NCBI GenBank assembly: GCA_027922465.2
Contig: BQMF02000041.1
Coordinates: 1,178,001 to 1,242,000, forward strand
Reading direction: 5' to 3'
From: Turritopsis dohrnii
Taxonomy: Eukaryota; Cnidaria; Hydrozoa; Anthoathecata; Oceaniidae
Length of the DNA: 64,000 bases
Both the position numbers and the translations under genes were made by a program. Shown piece by piece: positions 45,048 through 56,413 of the stretch (the stretch's first letter is position 1; the number at the start of each line of letters is the position of its first letter). The notes beneath the pieces are model-generated. The model was given only the letters and a program-made list of their open reading frames with translations. It was not told where the DNA came from and searched no databases.

Positions 45048-45815
45048 ATGTAGACTTCGCTTAATGATATTTTCATTTTCTGTTGTTCATAATATCTTTC
45101 CAATGTTTAAAATATATTACACGTTTTTTTAACTTTATTTTTGCAGGAATAGGCCCCGAAACATCATTTTCATTATTTCCAGGGGGTTATTGCAAACATG
45201 AGGTATTGTTTTTGGAATGGAAATTACCATTTTGTATCAGTCACTAAATGTAATAGTGCATTTTAAATCAAGCCAGTAGTGATAGGAAAAAACAATAATA
45301 ACTGAAAAGGGTTTCAAATACATTTTCACAAACTTAACACAATTTTAAAAACCCTGTGTTTCTTGAACAGTTGATTTTCATGATATAGTTCTTATACATT
45401 TTTTATGCTCTATTGAATGCAATAAAAAATTTTTGAAAATTTTGACTTTTTTTTTTTGCTGACCGTGAAAGTGCTGACGTCATCCAGGGACCACACCCAT
45501 AATGGAAAAAAATGCCGCCTAGTTTTTTTTTACTCCTGAACTGCCAAATAACTCATTTCAATCATAAAATTGCTTCTAACAAGTCTGTGCACACGAGGGA
45601 CATAGTGGCCCCGACTACTGGTCAAATCTTTATAAATTTCCAATTGGATAAAATTTTCATCCCAACGGGATGAAATTTTCCCATGTAATCGCTTCGTCCC
45701 GGTCAATCAGGACAAGTTTGAGGTTTGAGCATGCATAGTTTGTCAAAAATTCAAATTACAAAGGATGAAATTTCATCCCGGCTAAGCGGGATCATGTAAT
45801 CAGCCCCTAAGGTCG

Positions 45816-46003
45816 TCTGTCCTTGTTGACAACGCCCGGTCTTCCTGGTTGACCATTGGTAAGATATATAGTTGTGGGTTTATAGTCTGTCCTTGTTGAC
45901 AGCAAACCTGTTCATGTGAGTGATATCCTCTCCTGTCCTTGGTGTGATAGTCCTTGTTGACATATTGTTTACGTCCTAGTTGATGTCTGTCCTTGTTGAC
46001 TTT
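45816..46003. repeat. Irregular array of a 16-bp word
   Basis: GTCTGTCCTTGTTGAC or close forms occur at about 45817, 45890, 45949 (shorter) and 45985, spaced 60-75 bp apart. They begin directly after the right end of the 42290-45808 transposon. The function is unknown. Confidence 0.65.
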
Positions 46004-46348
46004 TACCATTTTTTTTGCGAATGCATCACCTGGATCTTCCCCAGTTTGGCCAAATGTGTGTTCTTATTGTGTCTCAGCCGGTGCTAATTAACAGGAATTA
46101 ATTTTCGCGGTTTTTCATCGTTTCTGCGAAAATTAGTTCCTGCGAAAAGTTTGATTTATTTTGCTGAAATCCGCGAAATTAAAGTCCCGTGCAAATCATT
46201 CAAATTTATTTTCAAAAATTTTTTTAAATAAGTCCTTAAAGTATGTACACACATGTGTCAAAGTTTTCCCTCGTGTTTGTGACAAACTCCTGATAAGCCA
46301 TCACATTTTTGTAAACACAAATCTACCTGCTACTTATTTTACAGATAC
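46004..46348. other. No recognised gene; small inverted repeat
   Basis: The words GGAATTAATTTTCGCGG and GCGAAAATTAGTTCCTGCG (about 46093-46146) form an imperfect inverted repeat like the ends of small DNA transposons. Nothing else is recognised. Confidence 0.4.
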
Positions 46349-46466
46349 TAAATACAACTCTGGCTAGATGTCACAAAAAGATGCCATATGAAGTTGTGTT
46401 TGGTCTGAAACCAAATGGTGTTGATCATCTTGGTGAGATCATAGACAAATCGAAGAAGATTTTATA
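46349..46466 (+). pseudogene. Integrase C-terminal relic
   Basis: The frame reads LNTTLARCHKKMPYEVVFGL, then KPNGVDHLGEII, before a stop. The NTT......PYEVVFG.KP pattern is the end of the integrase core in GIN/Ginger and related integrase proteins. No matching upstream core was recognised. Confidence 0.6.
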
Positions 46467-48175
46467 GATGACATTATAGAAGATAATGTGCCGATTTCGC
46501 TACCCTACCCTTATTTTAGTCTGCATGCAACAAATGGACAGGATACCAATGATTCTTTTAAACCAACTTGTGAAAAAAGAAATCAGCTCAGAAATGAAAT
46601 GCACGGGCAATTAATAAAGCAAGACTGCCATTCTTCAGAATGGAATGCTGGAAAAATTTTTACCCTGTTGCTATCTTGTCTCTTGGTGGTGGTTGCAAAG
46701 AAACGGCAGCCTTAGAGGAAACGAAAACAATACCCTATTCTGTCACTATACAGGGATCTAATAAATCGAGATGGTCGAGCAGACTGTATTCTGCCATTCA
46801 GAAATGAGCATTTTCTAAAATGCATTCCGTGCTGAGGACACTGGGGACCGAAAGTAGATAATTTAAAGGCAAATATATGCAAATTTTCCTACCAAAAACA
46901 CAAATTGGAAAGTGAGTAATTTGCTGTTTCATTATAATACATCTACTGCTTTTACAACAGATGTACCATTTTCAGTTTTTCTTCAATTTATTTTCTCCTT
47001 TAATTAAATGTAGTTTCACATATAGATAAAGATGTAGGTGCAGATGCATCTAGAAGATCTGTAATCCACCCAAAATAAAGTAACTGTTGCTAACCTGTAA
47101 GCTGTGTACTTACTAAGTCCTACAAAATGTTTTACAATGTGCAAACATAACTTTTTCTGCGAAAAACCCTTTAAGTGAGTTCAAATAATGCATCTTCATC
47201 ATAGCTATGATGTAATTTAAGAATGCTACACACCTTTCATTTCGTATTCGACAAGTCCTTGTGTACCACCCCAGACAAAGGTTTGTTTCTTTTTTTGCTC
47301 TTTTGCAACATTGTAAGGCATAGGTACATAATGACGCCTTTGTTCAATAGTCATTTCTTCCATACAGCAAAAAGATATTATGACGGGAAGCATTTCAGCC
47401 ATTTGCCAAAGTGTCAAGATAACTGATGGAATGTTGTGCAGAGTATTGCACACTTGATGAATGGTTGGTTGAATGTTGATGTAGTGATCTTTTTGCATAT
47501 TTTTTGATAAACCCTCCATCCAACTGTCATTGAAATTTTTTTAGACTTAAAGTGCATAAATGAACACGATGGTTTTCAGGCAACATGCTTGAATGAGGAT
47601 GTTTTGTACCCAACAAGTAAGATTTCATTTTGATTTCACTTCAAAATAAGTAACTTTCAAAGTAATAAAAAATAGTAATGTTAATTTCGTTTTAAGTCAT
47701 ACTGTTACACTATTTACCATCAATTCAGCTGGTTCATCTACAAAAAACTTGGAAGATACGTCAGGTGTTTTATTCATGTGCTATTGTCAAAATACGAGAT
47801 ACATTCCCTGAACCAGATGGCAACTATGGAAATTGGTGGGTGATGATGAAAGAGCTGATGCCATTAATACTGAGATTACCGAGGCATGGGAGTATTTAGG
47901 TGGGTTTGATGAAGAAGAAGAAGAAGAAGAAGAAGAAGATGTAGGTAACATGTGTTATATCACCCTATATTATTTACAACGTGATTGTAATACGTTTCTG
48001 TTGTAATAAACTATTATAAACTATTATAATTTTTTATAACGATGTAACTAATGAAAAGGTATATACTTTTTTTCTAAGATCTTTTGTTTCATAAATCTAA
48101 ACCCATTCAATATTAAACTCAACTGACTTTTCTATAAATTGTGTAAGTAGCTTTCACCTCATTTCTCAACTCAAC
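46467..48175. other. Degraded transposon-derived stretch
   Basis: It holds the dispersed block 46668-46740 shared with 40437-40525. Near 47800-47945 a coding remnant reads WKLVGDDERADAINTEITEA and runs into a (GAA)n tract coding for glutamates (47910-47938), like an acidic protein tail. The minus frame at 47226-47519 has no recognised domain. Confidence 0.4.
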
Positions 48176-48710
48176 TCTATATATTAATAGCCGATTCTCT
48201 GTCTGTTTGTTTGTCTGTAAGTCACGCAAAATGGTAGATTGAGTTGTGATGGGATTGTTTCATTGTATTTTGTGCGACGTCAGTGTGAAGCCATTGTATG
48301 GAGACCCTAATCGAATGCGACGTTTTAGGAAAATTATCTCGATAACCAATAGGGATAACTGACGTTTTTATTTATTTATTTATTTATTTATCGAATATTT
48401 ATACAGGATGACCATTTCAGATTATATACAAGTATATATTACAAGTAAAATTCTGTTATCAATATGGGTCCTGTTTAAGTTAAAAATATAAAATACATAA
48501 AAATATTTGCAAAGCACGTATTAATAAATAATTGTAAAAATAACAAAAGGATAAAAAATGTGATCAAAAGAACATGAACGGGCTGTGATAGCTCAAGAAA
48601 TTAAGGCAGTAGACTATGAAATGTGTAGGAACTCAGAAATGAATGAATAAGATAAAATAGAGACACTGTGTAACTCACATGGCATAAAAATGGGCCTGAA
48701 CTAGAGATCT

Positions 48711-49334
48711 TTATATATTAAAATTTCTTTCGCGTCGGATATTTTCAGGTAGTGTATTGTATACAAATGCACCAGTGTAGTAGAATGATGCTTTTGCGAA
48801 TTCAAGATGTACTTTTGGTAATACAAGTGATATCGTGTTGTTTCGTGTTGACTTTGTGTGATTCATGAGGTTGAAGTAGTTCGCGTAGTTTTCACAGACA
48901 TCTGCAGTTAATGATTTTCGTACAAATATAGAAGCTCTTACAAGGAGTAACGCGTTACTGGATGGTATTTTTTCTTGTAGGTTGTAATCGATAATTTTAC
49001 AAGCTCTATCGTGAAGTTGATTAAGCTGGGTTTTCTGTGAGTCACACTTTAACAGTTTAACAAAACAACAGTATGTAAGCATAGGTAATATCATGGTTTT
49101 GTAAATTGCCGCTGCAGAAGCTTTATTAACCATAGGTCGTATTTTCCGTAGTAAACGGACTTTACTGGTAGCCTTTTTGAAGGTTTTGGTGAAGTTGAGA
49201 TTCAGGTTCAAGTTAGGATCTAGAGTGATACCCAAATATTTATAGGACAATGTAAAATGTATGCTGTCAAAACCATAAGTAATGTTCAGCTTTGATGGTT
49301 GCAATTTGAGATTATTCGCGGTCCCAAACAACAT
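48711..49334 (-). pseudogene. LINE RT C-terminal region
   Basis: This 207-codon frame contains YKYLGITLDPNLNLNLNFTK, the post-RT thumb motif, then KASAAAIYKTMILPMLTYCC and a C-terminal domain ending FVYNTLPENIRRE. All are typical of CR1/Jockey-like LINE tails. The catalytic RT core is missing. Confidence 0.75.
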
Positions 49335-49735
49335 ACATTCTGTCGTAGTTTCGGTAATTTCGACAATTTATGGTTTTCGGTTTGATCCTCGAGGTCCACT
49401 CTACGTTTCCAATTTAGACGAGATGATACGTACACTGCAACGCCTCCACCTTTGCCAATAGTTCGTGGTTTTGAGATGAAAGAGTAGTTATTTATGTTAT
49501 ATAGGTCACCCGGCTCTGTAGACATATGTGTTTCACTGAGAGCAAATATGTCGATAAAATTGTTATTTTCAAGTATCTCGGATAAATGCGAAAAATTTGT
49601 CCATAAGCCTCTTATATTCAAATGAAAAATCTTTAAGCCTCGGGAGCCTTCGAGTTTTGCCATTTCAGGTATAACATGAGAAGTAGGACCAGGATTAAGT
49701 TCAACATCCCCACATAAAAATAACAGTATTGGCAC
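49286..49735 (-). pseudogene. LINE ORF start with 2A-like motif and partial endonuclease
   Basis: Just inside this minus frame is LLFLCGDVELNPGP (coded at about 49685-49726), a match to the 2A consensus D-x-E-x-NPGP that makes ribosomes skip a bond. It is followed by the endonuclease start KIFHLNIRGLWTNFSHLSEI, FALSETHM and GKGGGVAVYVS. 2A-like peptides ahead of the endonuclease are known in several animal LINE families. The frame continues upstream of 49735 (GTG there is a valine codon). It ends after the deletion junction. Confidence 0.75.
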
Positions 49736-50228
49736 TAATGCTGGTAGGCCACAAAAATGCGACGAGAATATTCCATATTTTATCTGATTTTTCGATCGAA
49801 GTGATGTAAACAGTTGAGCCTTTTGAAGACTAATTTTGAAGACTAATATAAGTAGAAAGATATACCTTCATCGTTTATATGCAACGGTGATGTGTATCGA
49901 TACGTGAGACATATAAGAATTAGGAATTGTGTTATCATCACCACCGCCATCTTGACCGCCATCATGAATCAACTGGGGGTCCGCGATACAAGCGATGGGG
50001 TGACGAAAAATTTGGGTCTAATTTTTTGGGGGGACGGGTGTGTGACGTCATCAAAATTTTGATCAACGATATCCTCGGTCGTAGCAAAATGATCCCATAC
50101 ATTTTTTTGATCAGTTTTTCGAGCTCTACAACATGGGCACACTTATCATTGCAAATTCTTTAATTTTATTTTTCGTGAACTGGACGCAGGCTGAACATGG
50201 GTGGCGAACGTAGACGCCTTGGCGGCTA

Positions 50229-52789
50229 TCTATATATTAATAGCCGATTCTCCATCTGTCTGTCTGTTTGTTTGTTTGTAAGTCACGCAAAATGGTAGAT
50301 TGAGTTTGTTATTGAGAAATTATTTCTTTTTTTGCGTGCGACGTGAGTTCGAAGTAAATACATTGCAACCCCAATTGATCGTGACTTTTTTTGGCTGATG
50401 AACTAATAGGAACAAGATGCCCTAACAGGCAAACGGATTTCTGCAAAATCTGCTGAAAAATGAAAAATAAAAGAAGTTATATATATATGATTTCCAAAAT
50501 AAAACATCACATTTCTAATCATGTACTCCCCCAAGACATTGTCAAACGGTAACTGACACTATCTGAGATTTGTAATGTATATACTGCCAATAAACTGGAT
50601 TACTTCTGAATTACATTCCTTATTTTGCTGGTACGAAACAATTTCAAGGATATATTGATCCTTGCAGATATCACAATGAATGAACGCATAACTCATAAAC
50701 TCTAAAAGATATGAATTTCTGAATTTGATAACTATGTGTCAATCTTCCTAAATCACAAGCACAAAAAGGCACACAGATTTTGGTCATGCAAAATACATCT
50801 ACATAGACCAAAATCAACATACAACTGAAATCAGACATTTTTGTTTTAGTTTGATTGATATAGCATACACTCACAAACATTCTTAATTTAAGTTGACATT
50901 CGTGGCCTGTTTATAAAAATTCTTTAAGAAATTTTAAAATAAGGTTGAATGATTTTTACAACACAGCATTGCATTTCTGATTTCATAGGCACTCCAGGGC
51001 ATTGGGAAAGTGTAATCGACACTGTGTGATGACATAAACATCTTATAATTTTGGGGAGCGAAATGTTAACCTTTTATTGATCTTTTCAGATATCACAGTG
51101 ATTTCGTATGTTAATCGTTCTCTTTAAACATGTGATATGTACCGTCAATCTTCTTAATTATGAATGGATTTCTCAATATTGAAAACACAAAAAGTAAATA
51201 AATATTTTGAAAGTATACTTATGCGTATGCTCAAGCACACACATAAATTATATAACTGAAAGGAAAGTTTTGTATCGTGTTTCATGTGCACTGAATTTAC
51301 AGACAGTTGGAAGATGTTTTTATTCGCTGATTAGGAAACCCATTCATAATAAGGGACATTATCGACAGTGTATAACTTGATATAACTGATATAAAATATT
51401 AAAAACATTAAAACATCAAACATGCAGAAAGTAGACAATCATTTTTGATGTTGGAACTTAACAGGAAACTGAGCTGAGCTTAAGTATCCAGAGCTTAAAA
51501 AGCATACGAAACAAGCAAAGTTTTCATTCAGGCTTTTCAAGACATCTCAAGACATGTTTCCACTAAAAACAAACAAATATATACCTTTTTGACTCTTCTG
51601 TTTACAAAACGTTGAGAATTTTGTTTTAGTTAGAAAAGAACGATCTGATAAAAACAGACACACAGAGTTCCAAGGGTACGTTTTTCTCTCTTATAAAAAC
51701 TACAACGAACGAAAAAACTAAAAAGAATAACATGCGTTATAAAAAACCACGTGCGTGAACACAATACATTAATAAGAACATCAAACATAATAAAAGCCTT
51801 TGTGCTGAAAATGAGCGTCACATATTTCAACATGATCACATGTTTTCGTTTTTCATCTTAAAAATCCACTTGTGTAAATCCTTGGTAAATCTAAAAGGGT
51901 TTCTTCCCGCTGACATGCATGGCACGGTGCTTTGGTTTCATGTAACGGCACGCATGAATTTTCAAAAAACCGCTAGGTTTGGACAGTAAGAAAAAGAAGA
52001 AAAAGAAGAAAAACAGAGCCGGTTTTAATGTATTTCTTGCTTTCGCAGAAATCCAATAACGTTTTGCTTTTATTATTATTGTTACTTTTATATTCCACGT
52101 TGACTTGGCTTTGAAAACAATACATCAACTAAATACAAAGAAACTAACTGATTAAACATTTTGGACAAAAAGCAGCTGTGGCAGAACGTGGTAGCATGTT
52201 CGGTTTGCCAGTGTATCCTAACGCTTGCCTGACTGTCTGAGACGGGTGAACTTTTTTTCGAGCAATCAAAATGTTTAAAAACCGATAGGTAAAAAAAGAG
52301 TATCATGAAACAAAATGTTTTTTTGCTTTTCTTTTAATAATTTAATTTCTTTTTTTAATTGTTATGCGCTTCTGATCGAACGTTTTTTTATTCTCTTTAT
52401 TCATTTAGCATGTGCCTTTTTTCTGTCCTCCTGTGTGAACTTTTTAAGAAGAGAAACCATTTCCCCCTTATTTGATAGCACCCATGTTAGAGCGCGTAAC
52501 TTTTTTAAAACAAAAGCTAATAAAAAGTTAAAGTTTTTTTCTCCCTACGTTTTGAGTGTATTGTTGTATTGATCAACAATTGTTTTAAAAAATCAATAAG
52601 TAACACGCCATGAAAAACTTGAAAAATAGTTATTGTAACACTGATGTAACACTGACTGCACACCAGAGGTTGTGATTTCGAATCATTTCCAAGTTGTATG
52701 AGCCATTTATAAGAAAATTTAACGTTTATTGATACAGTGATACAGAGTAGGTAGACATGGGCGGCAAGTGATGCCGCCTTGGCGGCTAG
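50229..52789 (+). mobile_element. Helitron-like element, complete non-autonomous copy
   Basis: It begins TCTATATATTAATAGCCGAT directly after the preceding copy. It ends with the hairpin GCCGCC-TT-GGCGGC (52773-52786) followed by CTAG and then T, the expected Helitron 3' end. It has no terminal inverted repeats and no coding sequence that I recognise. Its interior (50400-52078) is matched by the minus-strand copy at 1-1008 and 4231-5206, and it shows the empty TTAA site (51858-51861) of the MITE in that copy. Confidence 0.8.
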
Positions 52790-53049
52790 TTAAAGATGAA
52801 ACAGTTAGAGGCATTGGTCACTTCCTTGAAGGAGATCGACTTCATCATGTTGCTTTTTTGTGCACACTCGTTATCATGATTTTCAAATAATCTTAATTTT
52901 TTTTGTGATAAACTTTCATTGTTTTCCCTCAGAATCTGTTTCTTGACTTGACGTGTTGAAATTGTTATCCAAAGCAGCCAAATTAAGCTTCCATAACCAT
53001 ATGGTGGTACTCGAAGTGGTTTTCTTGTGTTTGTTGTATGTATGATTTC

Positions 53050-54420
53050 AGTAAGGTATAAAATCGTTTTTCAAATTTTATCTTTGATTAATGATACCGA
53101 ATACTGATGTGCATCTAAACCTTCATCTTACCACTTCTTGCTTCTCTGCTCTTGCATTGCTAAGGTGGCTGCTCCCACTGCTTGAAATACTTACACCCAA
53201 TAAAAAATGATGGGCGAAAATTTTTCGTACATAATTTGAGTATTGTTTTAATCTGTGATTCACTATCCACAGGATCCATTTCAATAGCATTCCTGGTGAT
53301 TTTACTTTACAAGCTTTATTTAGTTTTTTGCTGATAATTTTGATGTTTGCCAGGTGTTGATTTGGTGTTTGATGTGGTCGAAATTAGGATCAACTTGCAT
53401 GAGTTTCCATATTTGCGTATGCTTATCCAATGAAATAATATTGACTTTAACATTTTCTTTCTGAAGGTGTCAAAATTCTTACAAGCCCTTCTTTTTCCAA
53501 TGCGTTCAAATTCTTTACATCTCTGACAGGAACAACTTCAGTTTCAACCACATTGGCAGTTCGAGTGTCAATAAATGTGTAGGTACAATATTTGGTGGAA
53601 TGGCCTGGACTATTGCAACGTCCATAGCAACTGGAACAACTTCATCATATCATTGTAAAGCTTTAATTATCTCCTTTCTTTCCTATTGCCTTCTATGTTT
53701 AACAGCAGGAATGATAAAGTCACATTTGAGCTGAGGGCAGACGCTATTGGAAATAAACTTTAAATTGATGAGTTTTCCGAAACAATCCATTTAGTTGAAT
53801 GGAATTGCAGGGAAAGCAATTGAAGATGATACAAACAAATTCCCTAAGTCTTTTAAATCACCTACGGTTGATTAGCTTTTCCAATCCACATAACAGTTGT
53901 TAAAGAATTGAATTTCAAGTAAAGCAAATTTGATCATCGTGCGATCGACTGGAGCAGCAGATTTTGGTGAATATGCTAACAACTTGTATGGTTTCTTTTT
54001 ATAAACAAGCCAATGTCCCTTCATTTTGCAGCTGTTTTCTGTTATAACTTCCTCAAATTTGTCACTAGATTCACTCTGCTCAGATGGTATGTAATCATTG
54101 TTGCCATAGCTATCATCTCAACCACTGAAACTGCTGTCAAATTTGTTATTACAGTAACTTTGTTACTTACAATTACTTCGTTATTTACAATTACATCATT
54201 ATTTACAATGATGTCCCTGAAGAACTTCCACACAAACGTCATCAGAAACACATGCTTTGAAGTTCTGATAATCAATTACATTCTCCGTAGAAGAACCAAT
54301 ATTATTACTTGAGTAATAAGTTTTGACATGATTTCGTCTGATTCCTCATCTTAAGTTTCACTCAAACTGCCAGCACGATCCTCTACCATTTTTACTCTGA
54401 GTATAGGCCTCCATTTCTCT
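53050..54420 (-). pseudogene. Degenerate Kolobok-like DDE transposase
   Basis: Reading the minus strand across several frameshifts gives QPTVGDLKDLGNLFVSSSIA, KLINLKFISNS, DFIIPAVKHRRQ, GRCNSPGHSTKYCTYTFIDT, NVVETEVVPVRDVKNLNALE, KVNIISLDKHTQIWKLMQVD and HIKHQINTWQTSKLSAK. The GRxxSPGHSxKYxTYTF and D-x-H-x-x-I-x-K-x-M segments recur in animal transposase-like repeat proteins that I associate with Kolobok. Many stops make this a relic. Termini were not located. Confidence 0.55.
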
Positions 54421-54511
54421 CTCAGTTTGCGAAAACGGTGTTATTTTTTTTACAACAGGAAACTGAATTGCAAAATTTTTAGAATTTTTACCTCTTTGCT
54501 TGAGAAATTCT

Positions 54512-54650
54512 AGGTGGCCACCTCTTTGATTAGTCATTGACTATTAGGTGTGTCTCCTTTCATTTTTTCAGATGCGTTCATGATTTTCCTTGTTTTATTT
54601 GTTTGGGAATTATACTTTTATTGTATGTATCTGTCTGAATGAAGAATAAA

Positions 54651-54681
<31 letters not shown>
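54512..54681 (+). mobile_element. LINE 3'-end fragment with (TAC)n tail
   Basis: 54512-54650 is the reverse complement of 33975-34110 (shared CTTTGATTAGTCATTGACTA and GGGAATTATACTTTTATTGT). It is followed by about ten TAC triplets. It is a severely 5'-truncated copy of the same LINE family. Confidence 0.85.
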
Positions 54682-54682
<1 letters not shown>

Positions 54683-55008
54683 ATTCTTCTGTTTGTGTAT
54701 GTACTGATTTTGGGGTACTACTAACCACATGTATGTTGAGGTTGATGCATGTTTAGTCAAAATCCTTATGTCATATGTTTGGGATTTGGCCTCCGTCATC
54801 ACAGTTTCATGTTGGTAGTTGTTTCTATCGCGTAGTTCTCTGCTTCAACAAGATCTGTTTCAGGTACATGATCTGTTCGCAAAGTTTTGATTATATGATT
54901 TCTTTACAACTAATATTCAATCTATTACTTTCAAGAGCCCCTTTAATTTCATCTTTTTTATTTTCTTTCATTTTATGTACATTGCAAACTCAGGGTTTTT
55001 ACCTAAAA

Positions 55009-55995
55009 CAGTCTTGGAAGAATAAGGCGTGCTATCGCGCTCGCGCACCTCCATACGCTCCTAGAAAGACTATGGAGCGCTTTTTCTCTCGCGCCTGAAC
55101 ATCTGTTACGTTTTTTCCCAGCAGGCAAAAACCTGTTCAAAGTCAGCAAAATAACGCAAGAGCAACCTTCATTCAAACCTTCTAATGTTAATTTTTGCAG
55201 ACTTTGAGCATGTTTTTGCCAGTTTGTTTGATATTTTAAAACTCAATCCATATAATTTCTTCGCAAGAAAAAGTTTCTTTGTATATATATAAATTGGGCT
55301 TTCGAAAGTACGCCACCAGTTCTTTATGTAAAAACATAAAACGCAGGAAATGTCTGTGTAGAGAAAATGTTGACTAAGCCGACAGCCTTTGGGAATACTA
55401 TCGTGATGTCTGAAAATGTTCATTCATTTTTTCAAAAGTTATTGAAGAAACTTTTTTGCGTTGTGCAAATCAAAGCAAACTAACTTGCAAACGTTTTAAT
55501 GTGGTCAGTGAACAAATAAATAAAAGTTGTTCAGGTGTTTACTTCATCATGTTGTATTTTTATCTTCAACGATATGTTTTACAATAAAACATCTGGAAAA
55601 ATTTTTTCTTTTCCAACGACAGACACAACCTTATGAATAATTAATGAGCTTTCTATCTATACAGACAACGTATCACTGACATAACTTTTCATAATATAAG
55701 TTTTGATATACAAGCGTCTTTATATAAACAGATTTTTAAATTATCGCGAATTTACTAATGACGAAATTGGTTGTATTTTATCATCATTATCACGCGTGAT
55801 TGTACTCCTTGAATAAACGAAAACGATGCTAGCATTCTTACTGTTTAAATGGCGCGTGATGGTGTGCAGAATAGGTGCGCAACGTGCCTAGAACAGGTTG
55901 AAGAGCGCTGTTTTTAAAAAATTTGCTGGCGCGTTTATAGCGCCCTACGGGCTTCTTTGTTAACGCACCTACTAAAAAATATACTTCCAAGACTG
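55009..55995. mobile_element. 987-bp inverted-repeat element
   Basis: The ends are CAGTCTTGGAAG and CTTCCAAGACTG. CG-rich subterminal segments (CGCGCTCGCGC on the left, GCGCGTTTATAGCGCCC on the right) contrast with the AT-rich surroundings. No ORF was recognised. CAG..CTG ends suggest a hAT-like MITE. The target repeat is unclear (CTAAAA adjoins both sides with an offset). Confidence 0.6.
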
Positions 55996-56413
55996 CTAAA
56001 AAACTGGTAGTTATAAATCTTCCACTTTTAGTGCAAAAATTTTTCAGTGAAAGGGATTGTTGTATTTACTTTGATAAAAAGGCATATTTCAATGCTACTC
56101 AAATCATATGTCACAAAATTTTGAATAATGGGAAAAGTCTGGGTGCTAGAGATAAAAAATATAATGAAGTAGAAAGTTTTTTAAAAGTTTCAAAGCATGC
56201 AGAAAAATATTTATAGAGCAGTTATCTTGTGATGCAGAAAATGTTTTAAAAAATCGAAACGAGTTTAGGATCAAATATGTAACTGAGTTTCAAAGAAGCT
56301 TTTGAATTCCTTCTTTTTGTTTCTCCTTAGGGATAAGATTCATTTTTATGAGTAATGGAGAAATATAAAAAAATGCATAGAATGTCTAGATAAGCTTTAG
56401 AAAAATCTGTGTG

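Larger units (their letters stand above)
42290..45808 (+). mobile_element. 3.5-kb long-TIR DNA transposon coding a PIN/XPG-like protein (degenerate)
   Basis: The inverted repeats start GGGGCTGATTACATGATCCC at 42290 and close at 45808. With gaps they extend inward to about 42630 and 45345, including GGTCCCTGGATGACGTCAGC and TTCATGATATAGTTCTTATA. TTA precedes the left end and TAA follows the right. The plus strand codes for one multi-exon protein (about 42923-45047) broken by several frameshifts. Long TIRs, a roughly 3-bp target and an XPG-like nuclease recall the Academ superfamily; this is a tentative match. Confidence 0.75.
48371..49760 (-). mobile_element. Internally deleted LINE with 2A-like peptide
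   Basis: A minus-strand non-LTR element whose 3' end is a (TTTA)n tail, seen on the plus strand at 48371-48392. It keeps the start of the endonuclease (49286-49740) and the end of the RT region (48711-49334); everything between them is lost. It is a non-autonomous derivative. Confidence 0.75.
48176..50228 (+). mobile_element. Helitron-like element, copy with LINE insertion
   Basis: It starts TCTATATATTAATAGCCGAT, followed by GTCTGTTTG repeats and GTAAGTCACGCAAAATGG, exactly as in the neighbour at 50229. It ends with a small hairpin CGCC-TT-GGCG (50215-50224) followed by GCTA. There are no terminal inverted repeats. There is no Rep/helicase coding, so it is non-autonomous. A deleted LINE lies inside it at about 48371-49760. 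Confidence 0.75.

Noticed and set aside
54013..54312. Plus and minus ORFs with repeated Thr/Val and Ile/Thr
   Set aside because: They come from a degenerate short tandem word (TTACAATTACTT-like) inside a decayed transposase region.
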